A stretch of 48,161 nt of DNA from DAOSEC01 sp035362935 (GCA_035362935.1 DAOSEC010000015.1:1-48161), one strand, 5' to 3'; shown: positions 16,107 to 24,650, counted from the first letter of the stretch. Notes: generated by a model from the sequence alone, not told the origin. Numbers and translations are program-made.

Positions 16107-17078
16107 TTAAAGTGTACTTAAATCTCCCATGCGCTCAACTGCGAGCGCAGTCGTCTTGGAAGATATCACCACTTCTTTTGTTTTACGTTTGGTTAATGTG
16201 ATTTCTGCTTTGCTTGCTAAACTCTCTAACACTTTCATGTTCATTTCACCAAGACGCGGCCCCAAACAGGTAATATAATCTTGTTCATCGATTTCTGTCT
16301 TGATTAAAAGTTCATACTTTGAATTTGAAAAGGTAAGATCAAAGTTCACACCATGATCGGTTACTTTCATTTTTGAATGATTCATTGTGGTAAATCGGTA
16401 CACCATTTTTCCTACCACAAGTGCAGTTAAAAAGCCTGTAAACCGAAACTTTCCAAACGGAATTTTCCCAACAGATGCGGATAATGATATGGTTTCATCT
16501 TCAAAATAATTGGATTGTACCCAAATATAAGCCGATGGAAAACTTTTCCCCCAGTTTTTTTCACTGTAAAATTTCCCGTTTGTAAAATCAATTTCTTCGC
16601 CATCAATTAACAATTTTCCGCTCAAACTACCATCTAGTGCGTTGACATGAGAATAACACTCCATAAAGGTAAGATAATTGAAATACCCCATACTGCCAGG
16701 ATTGAGTGTAGTTGATGGCCAAGCAAGTAGTTTGTGAAAAAACAATTCTCCCTTGACGGATAAGTTCTTTGATTTGATATCAACAAACAGTCGTTCCATC
16801 GAAAACTTATTTTTTCCTACGCGTAATGCAAATGGGTTTTTCTCAACTTGAAACGAGGTAGCATCGTATTTTAAATAGCGATTGAGTTGTGTTTTCGAAT
16901 CAAGAACTTGGATAAACGAATGTTGTTCCGTTTCGTCTTTTCCTTTGGCAATTCCTGGAATAAATACAATCGTTCGGTCATGATTCGCAGTCGATACTTT
17001 AAAGTACCATCCTTCAAAAAAATTCTTTTTCTTACGAAACCCGTGATATAGGGTTGGATTTAAGATTTCTTGTAACAC
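16107..17078 (-). CDS. Tocopherol-cyclase-like protein
   Basis: A 323-residue protein of the family that includes plant tocopherol cyclase (lipocalin-like fold). Diagnostic stretches are KKNFFEGWYFKVS at about 17-29, IPGIAKG followed by HSFIQVLDS, then GSMGYFNYLTFMECYSHV, and KFYSEKNWGKSFPSAYIWVQ. These match the pattern seen across bacterial members, whose function is mostly unknown. No signal peptide is visible. A GTG start is supported by GGAGGGG eight bases upstream; the gene begins right after the amidohydrolase stop, so both are co-transcribed. Tocopherol synthesis is not expected in this kind of organism, so the substrate is probably another hydrophobic molecule or lipid. The family call is firm and the function is unassigned. 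Confidence 0.85.
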   Translation of the reverse strand: MLQEILNPTLYHGFRKKKNFFEGWYFKVSTANHDRTIVFIPGIAKGKDETEQHSFIQVLDSKTQLNRYLKYDATSFQVEKNPFALRVGKNKFSMERLFVDIKSKNLSVKGELFFHKLLAWPSTTLNPGSMGYFNYLTFMECYSHVNALDGSLSGKLLIDGEEIDFTNGKFYSEKNWGKSFPSAYIWVQSNYFEDETISLSASVGKIPFGKFRFTGFLTALVVGKMVYRFTTMNHSKMKVTDHGVNFDLTFSNSKYELLIKTEIDEQDYITCLGPRLGEMNMKVLESLASKAEITLTKRKTKEVVISSKTTALAVERMGDLSTL

Positions 17079-17080
17079 AA

Positions 17081-18694
17081 CTATCCCCTCCTTTCATATA
17101 CTTTTTTTCCACCAACAAAGGTGAGTAATGCTTTGGTATTTGGAATCATATCTGGATCAATTGTAAAAATGTCTTGGTCAATCACCACAAAATCTGCATG
17201 ATATCCAACTTTCAGTTTCCCCAAATGATGTTCATCAAATGAGGAATACGCACATCCTGCGGTATAATAATAAAGTGCATCCTTCACACTTAATCGTTCA
17301 CTTGGGTAAAATCCTTCTTCTGGAATTCCACACTTGTCTTTTCTAGTAATACTTGCATAAAGATTCGCGAATGGATCAATGTCCTCAATGGGAGCATCGG
17401 TTCCAATCGCAAGATGAACACCTTTATTTAACATTGACTGGAATGCATAAGACGTGCTAGCTAGAGTTTCACCCACACGTGATGTCACAATATGCAAATC
17501 ATAATCTAAGAAGATTGGTTGAACAATCGCTGTCACATGTAACGTTTTAAAGCGATTCAATAACACATCATCGGTAATTTGACAATGGATAATCGCGTGG
17601 CGATGGTCTTTTCTTGGATGTTTTGTTAAGACTTCTTCATAGACGTCCAAACATTCTTCAATCGCTTTATCTCCAATCGCATGCATCGCAACACTCATAT
17701 TGGCTAAGTGAGCTTTTGTAACAAGTGCTAATAGTTCCTCTTTTGGGTAAGTTAGCAATCCCTTCGTCGATGGATCGTCATGATAAGGATTTCTCATCGC
17801 TGCGGTTCTCGCACCTAACGTACCATCTGTTAATAATTTGAGTGGTCCTACCTTTAAATAAGGACTATATACTTGATTTGGATATCCTTCTTTGATAAAT
17901 TGATCTAATAATTCAATGCGTGGAAGCAAACATTGTAGCACAAGTCGAGTGGTCAGTTTTCCTTCTTGATCAAGCTTTTGATACAAATTTAGCATTCGGT
18001 GATAATCACTTTGATTTAAATGTGACAAATCATCAATTTGCAAAGTCGTTACGCCAAAGGAGTTCGCATAATTCATGGTATCCGTTAGCATCGATTCTAA
18101 GGTCTCATCATCTGGGTCAGGAATGTATTGATAGATTAATCCCAGTGCTTTTTCGGTCAATAATCCTTTTTCAAAATCAAGTTCACCACCAAAAGGAGCT
18201 TTAGTAACTTCTTTAATATTACAAGCTTCCAATGCTTTGGAATTGACAACCATGATATGACCACACACTCTTGTTAGCACAATTGGATGTGTAGTAGAGA
18301 TGCTATCTAAATCCTGTTTGGTAGGAAATCCATGGTGACCATCAAATAAATCTTGATTCCACCCTCTCCCAATCACCCAGTTTCCACTCGCGATGGATTC
18401 TTGTTCAATATAGGTTTTTGTTTTATCGATTACATCTTTTATGCTGGTTGCGGTATGGAGTTTTAGTTGTTTACGAATCATCGATAATCCGTATAAATGC
18501 AAGTGACTATCGTTAAATCCTGGAATCACAACTTCTCCTGATAAATCCAATAACCAGGTATGTTCGTTATTATACCAAAACGCTCCAAATTCATCGCCAA
18601 TGTAAATGATTTTTCCATCATCTACGACCATGCTAGTTGCGATTTCAGGTGAATCGTTGGTATAGATTTTCCCGTTGTAATATATGCTTCTCAT
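17081..18694 (-). CDS. YtcJ-like amidohydrolase (amidohydrolase family 3)
   Basis: A metal-dependent hydrolase of 537 aa. The N-terminal strand region (YYNGKIYTNDSPEIATSMVV) and VVIPGFNDSHLHLYG give the metal-binding HxH. MHAIGDKAIEECLDVYEE and the later IGTDAPIEDIDPF supply further metal and catalytic residues, and the C-terminal HLGKLKVGYHADFVVID closes the composite beta domain. These are hallmarks of the YtcJ/NfdA subgroup acting on amides or formamides; the substrate is unknown. The ribosome site is a GGGGG run eight bases before the ATG. It lies downstream of the kbl terminator and ends two bases before the GTG of the tocopherol-cyclase-like gene, suggesting a two-gene unit. Confidence 0.88.
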   Translation of the reverse strand: MRSIYYNGKIYTNDSPEIATSMVVDDGKIIYIGDEFGAFWYNNEHTWLLDLSGEVVIPGFNDSHLHLYGLSMIRKQLKLHTATSIKDVIDKTKTYIEQESIASGNWVIGRGWNQDLFDGHHGFPTKQDLDSISTTHPIVLTRVCGHIMVVNSKALEACNIKEVTKAPFGGELDFEKGLLTEKALGLIYQYIPDPDDETLESMLTDTMNYANSFGVTTLQIDDLSHLNQSDYHRMLNLYQKLDQEGKLTTRLVLQCLLPRIELLDQFIKEGYPNQVYSPYLKVGPLKLLTDGTLGARTAAMRNPYHDDPSTKGLLTYPKEELLALVTKAHLANMSVAMHAIGDKAIEECLDVYEEVLTKHPRKDHRHAIIHCQITDDVLLNRFKTLHVTAIVQPIFLDYDLHIVTSRVGETLASTSYAFQSMLNKGVHLAIGTDAPIEDIDPFANLYASITRKDKCGIPEEGFYPSERLSVKDALYYYTAGCAYSSFDEHHLGKLKVGYHADFVVIDQDIFTIDPDMIPNTKALLTFVGGKKVYERRG

Positions 18695-18714
18695 TTGATT
18701 ACCCCCCTTGTTTT

Positions 18715-18752
18715 AAAAAAGCACCACGAAAGAGTTCATTTGGTGCTTTTTT
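18715..18752 (-). terminator. Intrinsic terminator of the tdh-kbl operon
   Basis: A stem of AAAAAAGCACCA (18715-18726) with TGGTGCTTTTTT (18741-18752), and an internal GAA/TTC pairing in the loop. On the minus strand it ends in TTTTTT. It lies between kbl and the amidohydrolase start. Confidence 0.85.
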
Positions 18753-18777
18753 TCGTTTCTATAACAGTGAACTTAGG

Positions 18778-19959
18778 TTAGATGATACCCAATTCTTTTC
18801 CCACTTGGGTCATAATTGTCACTGCTTTGTCGATTTGTTCTTTTGTATGAAGTGCTGAAATCATACAGCGAATGCGTCCTTTTCCTTTGGCAACCGTAGG
18901 AAAGACGATTCCAGAAACATATACACCTCGTTCTAATAATGTTTTTGAAAATTTGATTGTTAACGCTTCATCACCAACCATAATTGGGGTAATGGGCGTT
19001 TCTGAATGACCGATATCAAATCCTGTCGATGCAAGTTTTTGTTTAAAGTATCTTGCATTGTCCCAAAGACGATCCGTAAATTCTGTTGTTTCACTTAATA
19101 TATGAATCGCTTCAATGATCGCAGCAACGCTTGCTGGTGTCATCGCTGTCGAGAATAGAAGCGGTCTACCTCGATGTAACAACCATTGTCTCATCGCTTT
19201 TGACCCTGCAACATACCCTCCAACAACACCTACTGCTTTTGATAGCGTTCCAATGATAAAATCAACTTGACCATGTAATCCAAAATGATCGACTGTTCCT
19301 CGTCCATTTTGTCCTAATACACCAGATCCATGTGCATCATCGACATAAGTAAGTGCGTTATATTGTTTCGCTAAGGCTACAATTTCAGGTAATTTGGCAA
19401 TATCTCCATCCATTGAAAATACACCATCGGTAATGATTAAGACATTACGATAATTTGATCTACGCTCTTTTAGAATTGTCTCTAAACTAACCATATCACT
19501 ATGTTTAAAGACTGCTTTGTCCGCCTTTGATAATCGAACTCCATCAATGATTGATGCATGATTGAGTTCATCACTAATGATCAAATCTCCAGCTTCTGCG
19601 ATTGCTTGTATCGTACCAGCATTACAAGCAAATCCGCTTTGAAAGACAATCGCAGCTTCTTCTTTTTTAAATTCTGCTAACACACGGTCCAATTCTTCGT
19701 GTAAATCCATGTTTCCAACAATGGTCCGAACCGCACCTGCTCCAACACCATATTTACGTGTTGCGTTAATCGATGCTTCAATCAATCTTGGATGGTTGGC
19801 TAGCCCTAAGTAATTGTTGGATGATAGATTGATGACTTCTTTTCCATTGAGGGTAATCAATGCTTCGCATGGACCAGAATTCACCGGTAGTTCACGATAT
19901 ACTCCCATTGACTTTAGTTCTACAATTTTTTGTTCTAAAAATGATTGATTTTGATGCAT
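18778..19959 (-). CDS. kbl: Glycine C-acetyltransferase (2-amino-3-ketobutyrate CoA ligase)
   Basis: A PLP enzyme that cleaves 2-amino-3-ketobutyrate with CoA to glycine and acetyl-CoA, the second step of threonine breakdown. The PLP lysine is Lys241 in IIGTLSKAVGVVGGY; the stacking histidine His134 is in DELNHASIIDG, and Asp207/208 is in TYVDDAHGSG. N-terminal INLSSNNYLGLANHPR is typical of alpha-oxoamine synthases. The length of 393 aa equals the family norm. The other family members (8-amino-7-oxononanoate synthase and others) are less likely because tdh is directly upstream, nine bases away. The ribosome site GGAGG overlaps the tdh stop region. Confidence 0.93.
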   Translation of the reverse strand: MHQNQSFLEQKIVELKSMGVYRELPVNSGPCEALITLNGKEVINLSSNNYLGLANHPRLIEASINATRKYGVGAGAVRTIVGNMDLHEELDRVLAEFKKEEAAIVFQSGFACNAGTIQAIAEAGDLIISDELNHASIIDGVRLSKADKAVFKHSDMVSLETILKERRSNYRNVLIITDGVFSMDGDIAKLPEIVALAKQYNALTYVDDAHGSGVLGQNGRGTVDHFGLHGQVDFIIGTLSKAVGVVGGYVAGSKAMRQWLLHRGRPLLFSTAMTPASVAAIIEAIHILSETTEFTDRLWDNARYFKQKLASTGFDIGHSETPITPIMVGDEALTIKFSKTLLERGVYVSGIVFPTVAKGKGRIRCMISALHTKEQIDKAVTIMTQVGKELGII

Positions 19960-19968
19960 GAAGTCCTC

Positions 19969-21012
19969 CTATGGTATCAATACAATTTTGCCACTATTTC
20001 CTGAGTTCATCACTTTCATAGCTTCATCAATTTCAGTTAACTTGAAGGTGTGTGTGACAATTTTTTCAAGATTTAAGTTTCCTGAATCAATCAAACCTTT
20101 TACTTTATCCCATGTTTGATACATGATGCGTCCAACCACACCGTAAATGGTGATTCCTTTGAACACAACATCATTGGATAAATCGATTTCAATGTTCGAA
20201 CTTGCGATTCCTAACATCGACATTTTTCCACCAAGTTTGACGTATTTAAACGATTGTTCAATTGCTTTTTTATTTCCACTAAATTCTGTCACCACATCAA
20301 CACCAAGTCCGTTTGTTTCTTCTAACACTCGCTTGATGACATCTTCTTTTAGTGGATTGATGCAAACAGTCGCACCAAGTTCTTTGGCTAAATTTAGTCT
20401 ATATTCATTGACTTCAATTGCGATAATCTTACTAGCACCTACTGCTTTTGCGATATTGACTCCCATTAACCCAATCGGACCACATCCAACAACTGCTACG
20501 GTTTTTCCTGTAATATCAAAGTGTAGCATCGTATGAACCGCATTTCCGAGAGGTTCTTGGATTGATTTATAAACTGGATCGATATCTGAGTTGTTTACAA
20601 TTAAATTTTGATATGGCATTTTCGCATATTCTGCGAAACATCCATCGGTATCAACACCTATGATTTTGGTATTGACACAAATATGAGCTTCCCCTCTACG
20701 ACAAAACTCACAATGTCCACATACGATGTGGGTTTCAGCGGAAACAATATCTCCTACTTTAACGCCGACAACATCATTTCCGATTTTTTCTACTCTTCCA
20801 CAAAATTCATGACCCACGGTTAAAGGTGGCTTAATGCGTCGTTTACTCCAATCATCCCAATTATAAATGTGTGTATCAGTCCCGCAAATGGAGGTAGCTA
20901 ATACTTTGATCAATACTTCTGTTGATGTTAATTTGTTTGGAATGTCTCTTGTTGTAATGGTAACGCCTGGCCCAGCAACTTCTTTTCGAATGGCCGTCAT
21001 CGTTTCTGGCAT
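19969..21012 (-). CDS. tdh: L-threonine 3-dehydrogenase
   Basis: A zinc- and NAD-dependent medium-chain dehydrogenase that oxidises threonine to 2-amino-3-ketobutyrate. Catalytic zinc ligands are Cys43, His68 and Glu69 (SICGTDTHIYNWDDW, VGHEFCG). The structural zinc is held by Cys98, Cys101, Cys104 and Cys112 (CGHCEFCRRGEAHIC). The Rossmann motif GCGPIG lies at 176-181. The HIYNWDDWS motif is specific for threonine dehydrogenases within the family. The length of 347 aa is close to the E. coli enzyme (341). AGGAGG precedes the ATG. Together with kbl it converts threonine to glycine and acetyl-CoA. A sequence resembling a catabolite-response element overlaps its promoter. Confidence 0.95.
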   Translation of the reverse strand: MPETMTAIRKEVAGPGVTITTRDIPNKLTSTEVLIKVLATSICGTDTHIYNWDDWSKRRIKPPLTVGHEFCGRVEKIGNDVVGVKVGDIVSAETHIVCGHCEFCRRGEAHICVNTKIIGVDTDGCFAEYAKMPYQNLIVNNSDIDPVYKSIQEPLGNAVHTMLHFDITGKTVAVVGCGPIGLMGVNIAKAVGASKIIAIEVNEYRLNLAKELGATVCINPLKEDVIKRVLEETNGLGVDVVTEFSGNKKAIEQSFKYVKLGGKMSMLGIASSNIEIDLSNDVVFKGITIYGVVGRIMYQTWDKVKGLIDSGNLNLEKIVTHTFKLTEIDEAMKVMNSGNSGKIVLIP

Positions 21013-21048
21013 GATTTCCTCCTATAATAATGATATCAATGTAGATAT

Positions 21049-21076
21049 ATTATAACACGTTTTCATTACTTTTAAA
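21049..21076 (-). promoter_or_regulatory. Promoter of tdh-kbl with extended -10
   Basis: The minus strand reads TGTTATAAT with the -10 hexamer at 21054-21049. The -35 is poor (TTTAAA at 21076-21071, 16-bp spacer). The stretch 21052-21065 matches the cre consensus TGWAARCGYTWWCA at 11 of 14 positions on either strand, so CcpA-type control is possible but unproven. Confidence 0.5.
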
Positions 21077-21090
21077 ACAGATTTAAAAGC

Positions 21091-21125
21091 AAAATAAAAA
21101 CTACTTAGTTTTCACTAGGTAGTTT
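21091..21125 (-). terminator. Intrinsic terminator of the LRR lipoprotein gene
   Basis: A 12-bp stem with one wobble pair (21098-21109 with 21114-21125) and a loop that reads GAAA in the minus-strand RNA, followed by TTTTTATTTT. It lies 58 bases after the stop codon. Confidence 0.8.
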
Positions 21126-21182
21126 CATTGAATTCTAACGTAGGTCAATCAAAAAAACTGAAATAACATAACGACCTAAAAT

Positions 21183-22346
21183 TTATGATACATTCGATGA
21201 ATCATATATAAATATAGGCAAATTTGTATAGTGCAACTTCCTTAATTTTGCTACTTCTATCGATAGTTCAATCGATTCTCTACATAGTTGAGCTTGTTGA
21301 TTATTTTCAGGTAAGATGATTTGAATGGTTTGATTCTTACCAGAAAAGTTACGATAAACAAAATTATATATGAAGATATCTAAGATATAGTCCTCTAGAT
21401 CGAACTGCTTAAAATTGATTATTGTTATGTTGTTTGATCGATTTTGATTGTTGTCAATCAAATCATTGAAAATGTTGGTAAATATTCCTAAATTGGTGTT
21501 AATTACAACTGATTGAATTTTGTTATAGGAAAAGGCAAGGCTTCCTATGTACTCTATATTCCTTGGAATGATTAATTCATCAACTTCAAAACCACCATGA
21601 AATGCTGATTTACCTATGTATCTAATGTGATCACCAAAGTTGTATATTTGAGACGATGTTAAGTCTGCTCTTCTTGAAAATGTGTTAATAAAAGCATAGT
21701 CACCTATTTTAATTGTGGAATTTGATAGGTAGATTGATTTATAGTTAACATATGCACCAGCATAATTGGCAACGATCTCAATCGTGTCTGGTATGTGTAA
21801 ATCTTGAGTTTCACTTGAAGCAAATGGTATGTAAACCAATTCTTTATCGTCAATGGATACAACTAACTCTACACCGTTTGCATTAATCTCTTTTAAGTAT
21901 AAATGATCGACTGGTATCACGATATCAATATTTCGATTCAAATTATATAAGGCATGAGCGAAATACTTAATGTTTTTTGGAATATGAAGAGTATCAATTG
22001 TGCTAAATTGATGACAGGTCAACGCACTATGGTCGAAACTAGTTAGTGATTCGGGTAATGTTATTGAGTGTATGTTTAGTTGATCCGGCAAGTCACATAA
22101 TCTGGTTGGCCAATTTTTCGCTTTAAATCCTACAGATGTCACAGGTAAAGTATTGTATGTCGAAGCAATCACAATATCTTCACTTGTACCTTCATAACCT
22201 ACGACTTTGTAAGACTCACCATCTTCATTTAATTCAAAAATTAACCCTGGTGTATGTTCTGTTTCTTCCCCTACTGGTGGATCTACTGTACATCCAACTA
22301 CTAATAGTAACAATATAACGATGGATAAAATTTTAAGTATTTTCAT
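21183..22346 (-). CDS. Lipoprotein with BspA-type leucine-rich repeats
   Basis: A 387-residue secreted lipoprotein. The signal peptide KILKILSIVILLLLVVGC carries a lipobox with the lipidated cysteine at position 19, followed by a short acidic linker. From about residue 40 onward the repeats follow the LRR_5/BspA pattern, with segments such as VTSVGFKAKN, DTIEIVANYAGAYV, TIKIGDYAFINTF, HIRYIGKSAFHGGFEVDELIIP and NIEYIGSLAFSYNKIQSVVI. Such proteins are surface-exposed and often bind other cells or matrix. A GTG nine bases upstream is part of the GAGGTG ribosome site, so the ATG at 22346 is the start. The gene has its own promoter and terminator, is a monocistron, and looks more AT-rich than its neighbours. 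Ligand unknown. Confidence 0.85.
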   Translation of the reverse strand: MKILKILSIVILLLLVVGCTVDPPVGEETEHTPGLIFELNEDGESYKVVGYEGTSEDIVIASTYNTLPVTSVGFKAKNWPTRLCDLPDQLNIHSITLPESLTSFDHSALTCHQFSTIDTLHIPKNIKYFAHALYNLNRNIDIVIPVDHLYLKEINANGVELVVSIDDKELVYIPFASSETQDLHIPDTIEIVANYAGAYVNYKSIYLSNSTIKIGDYAFINTFSRRADLTSSQIYNFGDHIRYIGKSAFHGGFEVDELIIPRNIEYIGSLAFSYNKIQSVVINTNLGIFTNIFNDLIDNNQNRSNNITIINFKQFDLEDYILDIFIYNFVYRNFSGKNQTIQIILPENNQQAQLCRESIELSIEVAKLRKLHYTNLPIFIYDSSNVS

Positions 22347-22394
22347 TACATTCACCTCATTGAAATCGAATAATAGATCATATTCTATAACCCT

Positions 22395-22422
22395 ATCTTA
22401 CCATAATAAAAACTAATGTCAA
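22395..22422 (-). promoter_or_regulatory. Promoter of the LRR lipoprotein gene
   Basis: A consensus TTGACA at 22422-22417 on the minus strand, a 16-bp spacer and an extended -10 TGGTAAGAT with the hexamer at 22400-22395. Confidence 0.65.
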
Positions 22423-22479
22423 CCGCACATCCGGAAATAATCCGTTATTTTTCGTTTTATTTCATGTTTTTTATAAAAT

Positions 22480-22510
22480 TTAAAAAACCCGAACATAATC
22501 GTTCGAGTTT
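22480..22510 (-). terminator. Strand-specific terminator downstream of the RNA helicase gene
   Basis: In minus-strand RNA, AAACUCGAAC pairs with GUUCGGGUUU, perfect with one U-G wobble, and a U-run follows. On the plus strand the same site has an A-C mismatch, so it favours minus-strand termination. It ends the helicase transcript about 145 bases after its stop. The gene-free stretch 22347-22655 (309 bases) holds this terminator, the lipoprotein promoter and the segment described in the next entry. Confidence 0.8.
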
Positions 22511-22655
22511 AATAGCTAACTTTTCCTTTTACCTATATTATACCACCATAAAATATAAAGGACCGACTTCTACTTAGTTTCAAAGTCAATCCTTACATAT
22601 ACTATTCTTTACTCTATCGGACTTCTGGATTAACTACATCCGGATAATTAAAAAG
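22511..22655 (-). other. Long 3' region of the helicase transcript with an internal TATAAT
   Basis: A gene-free segment between the helicase stop and its terminator. It contains an extended -10 TGGTATAAT on the minus strand (hexamer 22542-22537) without a recognisable -35. It also has a small stem GGAT/ATCC near 22629-22643. A start there would give an RNA of about 50 bases ending at the terminator. Either an ordinary 3' UTR or a small RNA is possible. Confidence 0.3.
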
Positions 22656-24440
22656 TTATTTTACGACTTTTGTAGACATTTCAGTTTGGTTTAAAACAAT
22701 ACTTCCCTTAGATGCAATTTTTTTAGCATCTTCTAATGGGATTTCTACTGTGATTCCATGTTTTCTAATTTCAATGTTTCCAATGTCACGGTGATTGATC
22801 TTGCTTTTCTTAAGAGCTGTCAAAACACTTCCGACAGTCACATCACTTACTTTACTAGAATCAATGAATAAACTTCCTTTTGTTGCTGGTTTAAAGTCTT
22901 TTTCTACGACTTTATACCCTTTTTCTTTGGACGCTGAAGGTTTGCTGTCTCTTCTAGGTTGTGAGCGATCAAAGGAGTCTCTTGATGGTCTTCCATCACT
23001 TGATCTTGTGGATCTACTTCTGCTTGATCCTTCATCTCTTGATGATCTACGGTCTCCACCGTCTCTTCTACTTCTAGAATCACTTTGTCTAGAACTAAAT
23101 TCACGTGGTTTTCGATCTTCAACAAGTTCAATCTCATTGTAACCTTTTTTATCTTCTTTGTTTACTAAACTAAGAAGGGCATTGATTACTTGCGCTTCGG
23201 TATATCCTTCGTTCATCAATCGTTCAACGACAGGGTGCATAATCGCATCCATTCCTAAATTCAATCGTTCTTTGATGATATCATAGTGTTTGAATTTTTC
23301 GCTTTCTTTGACTTCTTCCACGGTAGGAATATGTCCTTTTGGAATCGATTGGTTGATTACTTTTTCAATGCTGTGAAGATGATACATTTGACCTTTGGTT
23401 ACAAAGGTAAATGACTTTCCACTTTTTCCAGCTCTACCAGTTCTACCAATTCTATGAACATAGATTTCTTCTTCTTGTGGTAAATCGTAGTTAAACACCG
23501 CATCAACATTATCGATATCTAATCCTCTAGCAGCGACATCGGTTGCGAGTAAGATTTGAATGTGTTTGTTACGGAAACTATCCATAACTCGATCACGTTG
23601 TGATTGCTTTAAATCACCATGTAGACCAGCTGTGGTATAACTTGAAGATTGTAATGCTACTGCTAATTCATCGACACCACGTTTGGTGTTTAAGAAGATG
23701 ATCGCAGATGATAATTTATGATAATCAAACAAACGAATGAATAAATCCATTTTTTGTGCTTCTTTGACCAAAAAGTAGGATTGTTCAATCTTATCTACGG
23801 TCATATGAGTTGCTTCAATTTCAATTCGTTCATAACTTTTTAAATACTTGTTTGCTGTTTTTAAAATGGCATTTGGAATTGTTGCAGAAAACATTAATGT
23901 TTGTCTGTCTTGTGGTGTTTTTTCTAAAATGGTTTCTAAATCTTCTTGGAATCCCATTTTTAACATTTCATCCGCTTCATCTAAAATAAGCGTTTGAATG
24001 GTTTCAAACTTTAAAAGCGAACGATCCATCAAGTCAATGATGCGTCCTGGAGTACCCACCACAATTTGTGGTCTTCCTTTCAAAGCATTGATTTGAATAT
24101 CGTATGATTGCCCACCATATACCGATACTACTTTTACACCATCTAAGTATTTGTATAGTTTTTTTACTTCTCTTGTTACTTGGATCGCAAGTTCTCTTGT
24201 CGGACATAATATCAGTGCTTGAACCACTTTTGAATATGGATCAATTTTGTTCAACATTGGAACAACGTAAGCAGCTGTTTTTCCTGTACCTGTTTGTGCA
24301 ATCCCTAACAAATCTTTGTTTTCTAAAATAACTGGAATCGCCTTTTCTTGAATTGGTGTCATTGTTTCGTACTTTAAATCATCAATTGCACGTTTGATCG
24401 ACGAACTGATAATTAAGTCATTGAATGTGAATGTTGTCAT
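22656..24440 (-). CDS. DEAD-box RNA helicase with RS-rich linker and DbpA-type RNA-binding tail
   Basis: An ATP-dependent RNA helicase (DeaD/CshA class) of 594 aa, likely active in ribosome assembly, mRNA decay or cold adaptation. Core motifs are in order: AQTGTGKT (48-55), PTRELA, GTPGR, DEADEM, SAT, ARGLDI and HRIGRTGRAG. After the helicase core comes a low-complexity linker at about 450-506, rich in Ser-Arg, Arg-Asp and Arg-Ser pairs. Residues about 507-594 form a DbpA-type RNA-binding domain (KGSLFIDSSKVSDVTVGSVL, then HRDIGNIEIRKHGITVEIP). AGAGGT precedes the ATG. It is transcribed from a strong promoter about 180 bases upstream, and an intrinsic terminator lies between promoter and gene, which suggests attenuation. 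The helicase call is certain; the choice among DeaD, CshA and DbpA names is not. Confidence 0.95.
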   Translation of the reverse strand: MTTFTFNDLIISSSIKRAIDDLKYETMTPIQEKAIPVILENKDLLGIAQTGTGKTAAYVVPMLNKIDPYSKVVQALILCPTRELAIQVTREVKKLYKYLDGVKVVSVYGGQSYDIQINALKGRPQIVVGTPGRIIDLMDRSLLKFETIQTLILDEADEMLKMGFQEDLETILEKTPQDRQTLMFSATIPNAILKTANKYLKSYERIEIEATHMTVDKIEQSYFLVKEAQKMDLFIRLFDYHKLSSAIIFLNTKRGVDELAVALQSSSYTTAGLHGDLKQSQRDRVMDSFRNKHIQILLATDVAARGLDIDNVDAVFNYDLPQEEEIYVHRIGRTGRAGKSGKSFTFVTKGQMYHLHSIEKVINQSIPKGHIPTVEEVKESEKFKHYDIIKERLNLGMDAIMHPVVERLMNEGYTEAQVINALLSLVNKEDKKGYNEIELVEDRKPREFSSRQSDSRSRRDGGDRRSSRDEGSSRSRSTRSSDGRPSRDSFDRSQPRRDSKPSASKEKGYKVVEKDFKPATKGSLFIDSSKVSDVTVGSVLTALKKSKINHRDIGNIEIRKHGITVEIPLEDAKKIASKGSIVLNQTEMSTKVVK

Positions 24441-24564
24441 TTGTACCTCTTTTCTTTCTTTTTTTACTATGTGCCTTTAATACAAGTAAACAACATTACC
24501 ATCCGAAACATCGCTCACCCTACCACTCCAGTAGTTATATTAATCTGCATCATGCAACGATTGT

Positions 24565-24595
24565 TAAGAAATAAAAGCGAAGGATCTCTTCGCTT
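24565..24595 (-). terminator. Terminator hairpin inside the helicase leader (candidate attenuator)
   Basis: A perfect 8-bp stem AAGCGAAG (24575-24582) with CTTCGCTT (24588-24595) and a five-base loop, followed on the minus strand by TTTTATTTCTT. It starts about 20 bases after the predicted transcription start of the helicase gene and about 130 bases before its ATG. Alternatively it terminates readthrough from the DUF2703 gene. The rest of the leader to 24441 shows no coding frame that I would support. Confidence 0.65.
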
Positions 24596-24621
24596 CTTGA
24601 TGCTTCTTAAAACCATTGAGT

Positions 24622-24650
24622 ATTATACTATAAAAGACGTTTATTTACAA
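24622..24650 (-). promoter_or_regulatory. Promoter of the RNA helicase gene
   Basis: Minus-strand TTGTAA at 24650-24645, an exact 17-bp spacer and TATAAT at 24627-24622. The predicted start is near 24615, giving a leader of about 175 bases. Confidence 0.7.
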
